NCBI GenBank assembly: GCA_934255545.1
Contig: CAKQOE010000063.1
Span: 1 to 8,721, forward strand
Source of the DNA: an uncultured Clostridia bacterium
Lineage (GTDB): Bacteria; Bacillota; Clostridia; Peptostreptococcales; Anaerovoracaceae
DNA: 8,721 bases
Direction: 5' to 3'
Positions 1 to 4,843 of this stretch are shown here, piece by piece. Both the position numbers and the translations under genes were made by a program. Position 1 is the first letter of the stretch, and every line of letters starts with the position of its first letter. The notes beneath the pieces are model-generated. The model ran no database searches. It was not told the DNA's origin and was given only the letters and a program-made list of their open reading frames with translations.

Positions 1-173
1 GTGACGTAGATTCAACGCGTCAGTACATTCTTGATCAGGACTTTTATATCGGAGATATCGTTCAAGTGTCAAACGAGTATGGTGTCACAGCTACTCCGAG
101 AATTTTGGAGATCATTGAGTCAGAGGATGAAAACGGAACGTCTGTCATCCCGACATTTGAAACATGGAGGTAA
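1..173 (+). CDS. Gp37-like siphovirus tail protein, C-terminal end only
   Basis: The frame is open from the first base (codons start at position 3) and ends at TAA 171-173, giving 56 residues. Seen: a central stretch reading YILDQDFYIGDIVQVSNEYG, followed by a T-P-R-I-L-E-I-I-E-S-E-D-E-N-G run and a terminal PTFETW. The pattern of 'GDIV.v.neyG', then a 'EviEs.denG' segment and a final 'iPtF' is the usual ending of the Gp37/ReqiPepy6-like phage tail proteins of Gram-positive siphoviruses, which sit in the tail tip or baseplate module. The next gene starts 3 nt after the stop and its ribosome binding site lies inside the last codons, so the two are translationally linked. The start and most of the protein are outside the window. 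Family call is from recognition of the C-terminus only. Confidence 0.75.
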   Translation, partial: DVDSTRQYILDQDFYIGDIVQVSNEYGVTATPRILEIIESEDENGTSVIPTFETWR

Positions 174-176
174 ATC

Positions 177-1094
177 ATGAGTTTAAGATCAGGATTTTTT
201 GATTCAGTGGACGGTGATCGTCTGTATTCTGCTGACGAAATGAACCGTCCGTATGAGAATATCATCTCAAACGGTGTTTTTCCAAACCCGTCCAGTAATT
301 TACAGGTTACGACCTCATCGGGAATGGTTGTTCAGGTTGGTAAGGGGGGTGGAATGTTCGGAGGTAAGTGGTGTCTCAACGATGCTCCGATCCTCCTGAC
401 AGTTTCAGCATCAGAGACCAATTACAACAGGATGGACGCGATCGTTATGAAATGCGATCGTTCGGAGGTCAACAGAAATGTTACTGTATACGTGAAAAAG
501 GGTACTCCAGCAAGCGATCCAATCAGACCAACGATGACGCACGACACGTATGTTGACGAGTATTGTCTTGCAACGGTATATATTGCAAAAGGTGCTGAAC
601 AGATCACGCAGTCTATGATCACAGATACACGACCTGACACGAGTGTTTGTGGATGGGTCACAGGTCTGATAACACAGGTTGACACTGAGACGTTGTTCCT
701 CCAGTGGCAGGCTGCGTACAAAGAACAGTATGATCGAAATATAAGCGCGTTCAACAAATGGTTCGCAGATCTCAAGGAGATGCTCAAAGACGATAAGTCC
801 GTTGGAGCACAGATCATAAACCTGACCACTAACAAAGCAGATAAAAAGTCACAAACGGTGACACTTACGTCAGATGGGTGGACTCACTCAGGAGAGGTTT
901 ATACTCAGACTGTCAGCGTAAAGGATATCGCCGAAACTGATCTGATTATCGTTTCTCCGACTGTGTCAAGTGCGACGGTATACGCTCAGAACTCTATTAT
1001 CTGCACGACTCAGAGTGTCAACCAGTTGACGTTCCAGTCGAACGCTGCTGTCGCTGTCAGTGTAATCATTGTGAATATGGGAACAATTGTGTAA
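177..1094 (+). CDS. Phage tail fibre / receptor-binding type structural protein
   Basis: A 305-aa protein starting at ATG 177, with GGAGG at 166-170 six bases upstream. The N-terminus (SLRSGFFDSVDGDRLYSADE, then a block ending in NGVF near residue 34) is the conserved opening of a widespread family of phage baseplate/tail appendage proteins in Firmicutes siphoviruses. Residues 1-165 look beta-rich, including a WCLNDAPILLTV segment and a RMDAIVMKCD segment typical of the family. Residues about 170-225 are helical and charged, fitting a trimeric coiled-coil stalk. Residues about 226-305 are a threonine/serine/valine-rich beta domain with few charged residues, as expected of a tip that contacts the host surface. 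It follows the Gp37-like tail gene directly and is followed by its own terminator, so it closes the late structural operon. Receptor binding is inferred from position and architecture. The structural-family call is firm; the exact role is not. Confidence 0.8.
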   Translation: MSLRSGFFDSVDGDRLYSADEMNRPYENIISNGVFPNPSSNLQVTTSSGMVVQVGKGGGMFGGKWCLNDAPILLTVSASETNYNRMDAIVMKCDRSEVNRNVTVYVKKGTPASDPIRPTMTHDTYVDEYCLATVYIAKGAEQITQSMITDTRPDTSVCGWVTGLITQVDTETLFLQWQAAYKEQYDRNISAFNKWFADLKEMLKDDKSVGAQIINLTTNKADKKSQTVTLTSDGWTHSGEVYTQTVSVKDIAETDLIIVSPTVSSATVYAQNSIICTTQSVNQLTFQSNAAVAVSVIIVNMGTIV

Positions 1095-1101
1095 ATTAAT
1101 T

Positions 1102-1130
1102 TATCCGCTCACATCGAGCGGATATTTTTT
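1102..1130 (+). terminator. Rho-independent terminator of the late phage operon
   Basis: A perfect 9-bp stem (TATCCGCTC at 1102-1110 with GAGCGGATA at 1116-1124) closes a 5-base loop and is followed at once by six T (1125-1130). It lies 8 bases after the stop codon of the tail appendage gene and before a new promoter, so it separates the structural operon from the small genes downstream. Confidence 0.93.
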
Positions 1131-1147
1131 AAAGTCACAAATAGTGA

Positions 1148-1176
1148 TTGACATATAGGTAATACCGATATATACT
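1148..1176 (+). promoter_or_regulatory. Strong vegetative promoter for the small prophage genes
   Basis: A perfect -35 box TTGACA (1148-1153) is followed after 17 bases by TATACT (1171-1176), one base from the -10 consensus. It sits just past the late-operon terminator and about 45 bases before the start codon at 1221. It uses host sigma-A style boxes, so the downstream genes could be expressed in the lysogen rather than only in lytic growth. No operator-like dyad overlapping it was recognised. Confidence 0.85.
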
Positions 1177-1220
1177 ATACTCAAGTTAAAGATAACGACA
1201 CAACAAAGGAGATTAAGAAA

Positions 1221-1496
1221 ATGAGAACTATAATCAGGGAAACAGCTGAAATTTATATTAAGATGTATGAATCAAACAAATATAATTTAGTCGATGAAGA
1301 ACCTAAAAGAATTAAATACTCTGCTGGTAAAATCGAATCTTTTGAAGTTCTTAGTGGAGAAGATGCGAGAGAATTTGAAAAAAGAATAGATGTGTCAAGC
1401 ATCGACGAAGATCATGAATACTTAGTTCTTTACTTTAAAGGTTCGGACGATACCGCAACATTCAGAAACAGTCATGTTGATATGCTTATATGGTAA
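1221..1496 (+). CDS. Hypothetical 91-aa prophage protein
   Basis: Starts at ATG 1221 with AAAGGAG at 1205-1211, nine bases upstream, and ends at TAA 1494-1496. I do not recognise the family. The protein is charged and mixed helix/strand: an N-terminal helix-like segment (residues 1-20), a central acidic region with several Glu-Asp pairs (residues 43-63), and a C-terminal hydrophobic strand pattern (YLVLYFKG, then ATFRNSHVDMLIW). There is no signal peptide, membrane segment or cysteine cluster. It is the first gene after a strong consensus promoter at the prophage end, a place where lysogeny-expressed accessory genes (morons, superinfection exclusion or anti-defence genes) are often found. That role is inferred from location only. 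Confidence 0.75.
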   Translation: MRTIIRETAEIYIKMYESNKYNLVDEEPKRIKYSAGKIESFEVLSGEDAREFEKRIDVSSIDEDHEYLVLYFKGSDDTATFRNSHVDMLIW

Positions 1497-1506
1497 AAAA
1501 CAACTC

Positions 1507-1529
1507 GGAGGAGGTTCCACACCTCCTCC
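1507..1529 (+). promoter_or_regulatory. RNA hairpin with SD-like and anti-SD-like arms between two small genes
   Basis: A perfect 9-bp stem pairs GGAGGAGGT (1507-1515) with ACCTCCTCC (1521-1529) around the loop TCCAC. No T tract follows, so it is not a standard terminator. The 3' arm begins ACCTCC (1521-1526), which is also the exact complement of the ribosome binding site GGAGGT (1541-1546) of the next gene. Two mutually exclusive pairings are therefore possible: the long hairpin leaves the next gene's site free, and the alternative would hide it. The first is clearly the more stable. Regulation is inferred; it may simply be a processing or stability hairpin. Confidence 0.6.
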
Positions 1530-1551
1530 ACAATTAAACGGGAGGTACAAA

Positions 1552-1713
1552 ATGAAGTTTGAAATAGCAATAAATAGAGTAAGTATGATGATTGTTGAAA
1601 GAAAAAAGAAACTCGCAAAGCATCACGCAAAGAGGTTATTGAAATACTATGACGAAATGACAGACATTGAAAAAGAAGTATTCGACGAAATAAGAATCAA
1701 GTTATTTGTATAA
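1552..1713 (+). CDS. Hypothetical small basic protein, 53 aa
   Basis: Starts at ATG 1552, with GGGAGGT at 1540-1546 about six bases upstream. An in-frame ATG at 1474 would overlap the preceding gene and translate the hairpin region into a Gly/Pro-rich tract, so it was not used. The product is a predicted all-helical protein. It is very basic in its middle (ERKKKLAKHHAKRLLKYY, residues 17-34), with a more acidic C-terminal helix (residues 35-49). Such a charge split would suit a nucleic-acid-binding or adaptor peptide, but no family is recognised. It lies in the same transcription unit as its two neighbours. Confidence 0.7.
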   Translation: MKFEIAINRVSMMIVERKKKLAKHHAKRLLKYYDEMTDIEKEVFDEIRIKLFV

Positions 1714-1733
1714 TAACAGCTGGAGGGTAACGA

Positions 1734-1913
1734 ATGAGAAGTGATGCACTGAAAAAAGCACAATTGAAATATGATCGAGGGAACACCACATCAATAACAT
1801 TGAAACTGAACAATAAGACGGATGGTGACATCATCGAGTTTCTGTCTCAGGTGGATAACCGTCAGGGAACGATCAAAGAAATTATCAGAAAATATATTTT
1901 AGACCCCTCGTGA
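1734..1913 (+). CDS. Small ribbon-helix-helix-like prophage protein, 59 aa
   Basis: ATG 1734 follows GGAGGG (1722-1727) by six bases, and translation ends at TGA 1911-1913. Seen: an N-terminal lysine-rich helix (LKKAQLKYD, residues 6-14), a short strand segment TTSITLKLN (18-26), a polar turn, a helix GDIIEFLSQVD (31-41) and a final helix with the QGTIKEIIRKYIL segment (44-56). A strand of alternating residues followed by two helices, with a 'GTIKEIIR' ending, is typical of small RHH-like proteins common in Firmicutes phages and mobile elements. They are thought to bind DNA or dimerise, but for most no function is known. The last codons lie inside the downstream terminator stem. Confidence 0.72.
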   Translation: MRSDALKKAQLKYDRGNTTSITLKLNNKTDGDIIEFLSQVDNRQGTIKEIIRKYILDPS

Positions 1914-1928
1914 CGGGTGGTCTTTTTT
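1901..1928 (+). terminator. Rho-independent terminator overlapping the stop codon of the 59-aa gene
   Basis: AGACC (1901-1905) pairs with GGTCT (1919-1923). The pairing continues inward through C1906/C1907 with G1916/G1917 around a single bulged T1918, and a T run at 1923-1928 follows. The stop codon TGA (1911-1913) is in the loop, so ribosomes finishing the gene would interfere with folding. No separate promoter was found before the next gene (1960), which may depend on readthrough here. Confidence 0.72.
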
Positions 1929-1959
1929 ATGGTAGGATTTATCAGGAGGATTTTTTATT

Positions 1960-2349
1960 ATGGGAATGTTTGATAAAAGAATTATAGCATGGAAACAGAA
2001 TATTGGAGAGGATGGTCGTGATCGCGGTGAAATACAACTGGGTATCGAACTCAGAAAAGACGCTCTCGCAGTCCTCGAGATTAAAACACTCCATACAAAA
2101 GAGTCGGAAGTATTCGACAAATCGGATCTTACGATCGATATTTTCAGAGCGTCTCAGGTGGCTGAGAAATCGGTTCTCGGTCGTGCTATTGTTGGAGGAG
2201 TTCTCCTCGGTGGTGTTGGTGCGATTGTCGGTGGATTATCAGGATCGGGAAAAGCTGACGCGTGGATAATGGAGATCAATGGATCAGAATTATTCAGATT
2301 AAAGAACGACGCAGATAAAAAGACAGTTGAAAAATGGTATAACAAATAA
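1960..2349 (+). CDS. Glycine-rich hydrophobic-segment protein at the prophage end, 129 aa
   Basis: Starts at ATG 1960 with AGGAGGA at 1944-1950; a second in-frame ATG at 1966 is possible. Residues 1-60 form a polar, strand-rich domain. Residues about 72-95 are a hydrophobic, glycine-rich stretch (RAIVGGVLLGGVGAIVGGLS) with small residues spaced like a glycine zipper. Residues 96-129 return to a polar strand (AWIMEINGSELFRLK) and a short helix. This layout of beta domain, Gly-rich hydrophobic hairpin and beta strand is seen in many small uncharacterised Firmicutes and phage proteins, some with SHOCT or PH-like neighbours. The middle segment may insert into membrane. It is the last gene before the attachment junction, so a lysogenic-conversion or exclusion role is possible but unproven. 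No promoter of its own was seen. Confidence 0.78.
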   Translation: MGMFDKRIIAWKQNIGEDGRDRGEIQLGIELRKDALAVLEIKTLHTKESEVFDKSDLTIDIFRASQVAEKSVLGRAIVGGVLLGGVGAIVGGLSGSGKADAWIMEINGSELFRLKNDADKKTVEKWYNK

Positions 2350-2355
2350 AAAATG

Positions 2356-2385
2356 AGAGGACGGAATTGATCCGTCCTCTTTGTT
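2356..2385. terminator. Bidirectional terminator between prophage end and truncated ltaE
   Basis: AGAGGACGGA (2356-2365) pairs perfectly over 10 bp with TCCGTCCTCT (2371-2380) around ATTGA. On the plus strand a modest TTTGTT follows. On the minus strand the stem is followed by CATTTTTTATTTG, a better T tract. It can therefore stop both the phage transcript and transcription coming from the ltaE promoter at 2799-2827. Confidence 0.88.
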
Positions 2386-2399
2386 GATATTATATAGTT

Positions 2400-2430
2400 T
2401 CATGTTGGGTGTCGAATGAATTCTATCCCA
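2400..2430. other. Putative prophage attachment junction (att) within ltaE
   Basis: On the minus strand, codons matching threonine aldolase (…STHEAGGIE) run down to about 2418. They then change to an unrelated FIRHPT tail and a stop at 2402-2400. Threonine aldolases normally continue here with an 'EAxGHK'-like stretch. Typical phage genes lie on the other side, so this is most simply a site-specific integration junction. The core is probably within about 2410-2430, where phage and host sequence cannot be told apart. TGGG…CCCA half-sites flank 2404-2428. The partner junction and the integrase are outside the window. Confidence 0.65.
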
Positions 2431-2717
2431 CCTGCCTCGTGAGTGCTGATATGGCCCGTTTCAGCTGCGACAACGCCCTGATAGCTTTTAAGAAGCGCGT
2501 CTATAACTGTAGCGTTAGTCTGAGTGCCGCCCACAAGGAAATGCACCTCTGCATCAGGAGCGCCGCACGCCGCGCGTATCTTTTCTTTAGCGCTGTCACA
2601 GTATTCATCGAGCCCGTAGCCCGCAGTCTTTACAAGATTAGTTTCCATAAAGCGCTGCATGATATCCGGATGCGCCCCTTCCATATAGTCGCATGCAAAA
2701 AATAAACGTTGTGTCAT
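2400..2717 (-). pseudogene. ltaE: Low-specificity threonine aldolase, truncated by the prophage
   Basis: The minus-strand frame starts at ATG 2717-2715, with AAAGGA (2735-2730) about 12 bases upstream. It encodes 105 residues before TGA at 2402-2400. Family enzymes (PLP-dependent, fold type I, beta-eliminating lyase group) are roughly 340 aa and split L-threonine or L-allo-threonine into glycine and acetaldehyde. Seen: FFACDYMEGAHPDIMQRF (6-23), GYGLDEYCDSA (34-44), FLVGGTQTNATVIDALL (60-76), which carries the phosphate-binding GGTQxN turn, and GHISTHEAGGIE (88-99). The match ends there, and FIRHPT is prophage-derived. The PLP-binding lysine, normally near residue 200, is missing, so the fragment cannot be an active aldolase. 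The remaining 3' part is expected at the far end of the prophage; precise excision would rebuild the gene. The promoter is still present. Confidence 0.9.
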
Positions 2718-2798
2718 GATTTTTTCGTGTCCTTTTTTTATCTTTAGTAAATATAAGTGCCGAAGTCAGGGTAAACGCCTGGATCAGCTCTGTTTCTA

Positions 2799-2827
2799 AT
2801 TATAAAATGAATAAGCTCGTTATGCAA
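2799..2827 (-). promoter_or_regulatory. Promoter of ltaE (minus strand)
   Basis: Read on the minus strand, TTGCAT (2827-2822) is separated by exactly 17 bases from a perfect TATAAT (2804-2799). Transcription would start near 2792, leaving a leader of about 75 nt before the ltaE start codon. No riboswitch or T-box motif was recognised in that leader. Confidence 0.78.
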
Positions 2828-3045
2828 ATAACAGTTATGTATATATCTCACAGTAATAAAGCATGTCATTGTCAGTGTAATACATTACAAAAATAGGTAC
2901 AGCCCTGCCCGTATATTCAGGTGAGGCGTTTCATATAGTTTAAAACGGCTGTTTGTTAGGCAGGTGTATGAGGCGGCACGATAGCGCTGCGCGCATGTTC
3001 TGCCGGTGACGGCAGCAGCCTGATGGATCATTTACTTTATTAATA
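2828..3045. other. Intergenic stretch between the divergent ltaE and deacetylase genes
   Basis: The whole ltaE-deacetylase gap (2718-3121) has no gene I can support. It contains the ltaE promoter (2799-2827), a GC-rich extragenic palindrome at 3000-3015, and possibly the promoter of the deacetylase operon near 3046-3074. The part from 2828 to 2999 is AT-rich with scattered stops in all frames, and I see no RNA gene in it. Confidence 0.6.
3000..3018. repeat. Extragenic palindrome, copy 1 (GTGA loop)
   Basis: CTGCCG (3000-3005) pairs with CGGCAG (3010-3015) around a GTGA tetraloop (GNRA type), followed by CAG. Positions 3001-3018 match 4739-4756 at 16 of 18 bases, with the stem differences falling on paired positions. 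That suggests a family of extragenic palindromes whose folding is kept. Confidence 0.65.
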
Positions 3046-3074
3046 TTGACTTGCTTATAGCGTCTGCGTATTTC
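3046..3074 (+). promoter_or_regulatory. Possible weak promoter of the deacetylase operon
   Basis: TTGACT (3046-3051) and a poor TATTTC (3069-3074) are 17 bases apart, about 48 bases before the start at 3122. The -35 box is good but the -10 box is weak. TTTACT with TTATAG (3031-3060, 18-base spacing) is an alternative. Confidence 0.3.
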
Positions 3075-3121
3075 ATGCAGAAGGCCTTAATGCAGGTCTG
3101 TGAGATGAGGAGAAATGCTGT

Positions 3122-3946
3122 ATGGAAACTGTACCACAAAGAAAACAGAGGATGCAGGGCTGGTTCCGGACGGCGCTCATATGTGCGCTGGCTGCGGCGG
3201 TGCTCGTTTGTACCGTAACGTTCGGTGGAGAGAGGCGGATCCCGATATACTGCGTTGACACGCCGGATAAAAAGGTCGCTATAAGCTTTGACGCAGCGTG
3301 GGGAGATGAGTATACGGCGGGTATACTCGATATACTCGATACGTATGACGTAAAGGCGACATTCTTTCTCGTTAATTTCTGGGCGGAGGACTATCCTGAT
3401 GATGTAAAAATGATAGCGGAGCACGGGCATGATATAGGGAATCATTCTGCGACGCATCCCGATATGGCAGGGCTTTCAGCTGACAAAGTAACAGAGGAGC
3501 TTGAAACGACCGGTGCTACCATAGAAAATCTGACGGGAAAGCGTCCGACGCTTTTCAGGCCGCCGTTCGGGTCGTATTCTGACACGCTTATAGAAACTGC
3601 CGAGTCGCTCGGCTATGATACTGTACAATGGAGTGTTGACAGCCTCGACTGGAAGGATATAAGTACGGAGCAGATAGTTGACCGCGTTACCAGAAACGTT
3701 AAAAACGGGTCGATAATACTGTTTCATAATAATGCTCAGCATGTGCTGGAATACCTTCCTCTGATACTGGAAAACCTGAAGTCGAACGGATATGAGGTCG
3801 TAAAGATAAATGATCTTATATACCACGGAAAGTCTCACGTAAACGAGCAGGGATGCCAGATAAGCGATGGACCCGGAAAAACGGTAGCATCAGGAGATAA
3901 CAGCGATGCAGACGGGTCAGATAAAAACGGAGGTGACGGCAGATGA
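3122..3946 (+). CDS. Membrane-anchored polysaccharide deacetylase (CE4/NodB)
   Basis: A 274-aa protein; ATG 3122 follows GAGGAG (3107-3112) by nine bases. Residues 16-35 are a single hydrophobic segment after a basic N-terminus, an uncleaved anchor or signal peptide placing the enzyme outside the cell. The NodB domain spans about 50-235. Motif 1 is SFDAAWGDE (55-63), with catalytic-base Asp57; motif 2 is HSATH (108-112), zinc ligands; motif 3 is RPPFG (146-150); motif 4 is DSLDW (173-177); motif 5 is LFHN (200-203). CE4 enzymes remove N-acetyl groups from peptidoglycan or other GlcNAc/MurNAc polymers. The 'FDAAWG' form, in which Ala replaces the usual second Asp metal ligand, is shared by the clostridial and sporulation PdaB/YlxY-like branch, so it is probably not a defect. 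The tail (about 245-274) is Asp/Gly/Ser-rich and low complexity. Its last codons carry the next gene's ribosome binding site. The substrate is unknown. Confidence 0.88.
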   Translation: METVPQRKQRMQGWFRTALICALAAAVLVCTVTFGGERRIPIYCVDTPDKKVAISFDAAWGDEYTAGILDILDTYDVKATFFLVNFWAEDYPDDVKMIAEHGHDIGNHSATHPDMAGLSADKVTEELETTGATIENLTGKRPTLFRPPFGSYSDTLIETAESLGYDTVQWSVDSLDWKDISTEQIVDRVTRNVKNGSIILFHNNAQHVLEYLPLILENLKSNGYEVVKINDLIYHGKSHVNEQGCQISDGPGKTVASGDNSDADGSDKNGGDGR

Positions 3947-4560
3947 ACGCGGACAGCAACCGGATAATACTTGCAGGCACTGTAGAACAGCCGTTGTGCT
4001 ACAGTCACAGGATATACGGCGAGAATTTCTTTAATCTCATGCTCGCTGTACGCCGGCGCAGCGGCAACGTAGACTATCTGCCTGTAACTGTATCTGAGCG
4101 CCTTATAACGCACAGCCCGGTTACGGGCGAGCGATGCCGCATAGAAGGGCAGATAAGGACGTACAACGAATACTGCGATATGAAAAATCACCTGCGCGTG
4201 ATAGTGTTCTGCCGTGAGATACAGTTTGAAAGCGAAGAGGTAAGGATACCGATGTACGACAGGAACGAGGTCGATCTTGCCGGTTTTATATGCAGGACGC
4301 CGTACTACCGCGTCTCACCGCTCGGACGCGAGATATGCGATATCATGCTTGCGTCAAACAGGACGCACGGCAAGTCTGACTACATACCGTGCATAACGTG
4401 GGGACGCAGCGCGCGTTTCTGCGCTAACCTTGAAGTTGGTTCGGCTGTTCAGCTGAAAGGCCGCTTTCAGAGCCGTATATATCGCAAGGCATTGGCTGAC
4501 GGCAGATCGGAGCTGCGCACTGCGTACGAGGTATCTGTAGTTATGATAGAAATGATATGA
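3943..4560 (+). CDS. Tandem OB-fold, single-stranded DNA-binding-like protein
   Basis: A 205-aa protein whose ATG (3943) overlaps the preceding TGA as ATGA. GGAGGTGA (3929-3936) lies upstream, so the two genes are translationally coupled. Two repeats of the SSB pattern are visible. Repeat 1 (about 6-95) has NRIILAGTV, ENFFNLMLAVRRRSG and a GERCRIEGQIRTYN strand. Repeat 2 (about 108-205) has NEVDLAGFICRTP, PLGREICDIMLASNR, ITWGRSA and GSAVQLKGRFQSRIY. The motifs of repeat 2 (LGxxICDxxLA, WGRxA, GRxQSRxY) are close to SSB/PriB-type OB folds. There is no acidic C-terminal tail ending in DDxPF-like residues, so it is not the main replicative SSB. Double-OB SSB-like proteins of this length occur in clostridia without a settled role. 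Coupling to a cell-surface deacetylase is unexpected. Confidence 0.78.
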   Translation: MNADSNRIILAGTVEQPLCYSHRIYGENFFNLMLAVRRRSGNVDYLPVTVSERLITHSPVTGERCRIEGQIRTYNEYCDMKNHLRVIVFCREIQFESEEVRIPMYDRNEVDLAGFICRTPYYRVSPLGREICDIMLASNRTHGKSDYIPCITWGRSARFCANLEVGSAVQLKGRFQSRIYRKALADGRSELRTAYEVSVVMIEMI

Positions 4561-4631
4561 TAATTGGTACTACCTGTTTTGCAAAAAACAGCTTAATATG
4601 CGAATAATGTATACACGATACAGGAAAAATG

Positions 4632-4640
4632 TGATATTAT
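4632..4640 (+). promoter_or_regulatory. Possible extended -10 promoter for ilvA
   Basis: TGATATTAT fits an extended -10 element (TG, one base, TATTAT at 4635-4640). No good -35 box is seen 17 bases upstream, which extended -10 promoters can tolerate. If used, transcription would start near 4647 and give a leader of about 197 nt containing three strong hairpins before ilvA. Confidence 0.4.
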
Positions 4641-4702
4641 AGAAAACTGAAAATCGATTATTGTATATGATAACTGTATCGGATGTGCGGAGCCATGCGA
4701 TA

Positions 4703-4782
4703 CGGCGGGCCGTATGGCCCGCCGCTGCAGCTGTATACGGCCGGTGACGGCCGCAGTTTTGTCCTGCGCTGCATGGCAGCGC
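4703..4782. repeat. Cluster of three GC-rich extragenic palindromes upstream of ilvA
   Basis: Three perfect hairpins lie in 80 bases of otherwise AT-rich spacer. CGGCGGGCC (4703-4711) pairs with GGCCCGCCG (4716-4724), loop GTAT. CGGCCG (4738-4743) pairs with CGGCCG (4748-4753), loop GTGA. GCGCTGC (4766-4772) pairs with GCAGCGC (4776-4782), loop ATG. The middle one matches the palindrome at 3001-3018 over 16 of 18 bases (4739-4756). None has a clean T tract, so they are not obvious terminators, and no T-box specifier or anti-terminator motif is present. They may be REP-like repeats or a structured leader of ilvA. Confidence 0.7.
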
Positions 4783-4843
4783 GCATTCGTTCCGTATTGA
4801 TATTATTAATGATGTAGAAATATTCACAGGAGGAATTATAAAT

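Noticed and set aside
1474..1551. An earlier in-frame ATG (1474) for the 53-aa protein
   Set aside because: It would overlap the 91-aa gene and translate a hairpin into a Gly/Pro-rich tract, while ATG 1552 has a well-placed GGGAGGT.
2409..2705. A 98-codon plus-strand frame over the ltaE fragment
   Set aside because: The minus strand here encodes an unmistakable threonine aldolase N-terminus; the plus frame lacks a ribosome binding site.
3032..4191. Several 118-141 codon minus-strand frames opposite the deacetylase and OB-fold genes
   Set aside because: They are shadows of well-supported plus-strand genes, without start signals or family resemblance.
4574..4591. Hairpin CTGTTTT/AAAACAG with a GCAA loop after the OB-fold gene as a terminator
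   Set aside because: The stem is AT-rich and no T tract follows it.
4641..4843. T-box or other amino-acid riboswitch upstream of ilvA
   Set aside because: No T-box core sequence, specifier loop or terminator/anti-terminator pair could be seen.
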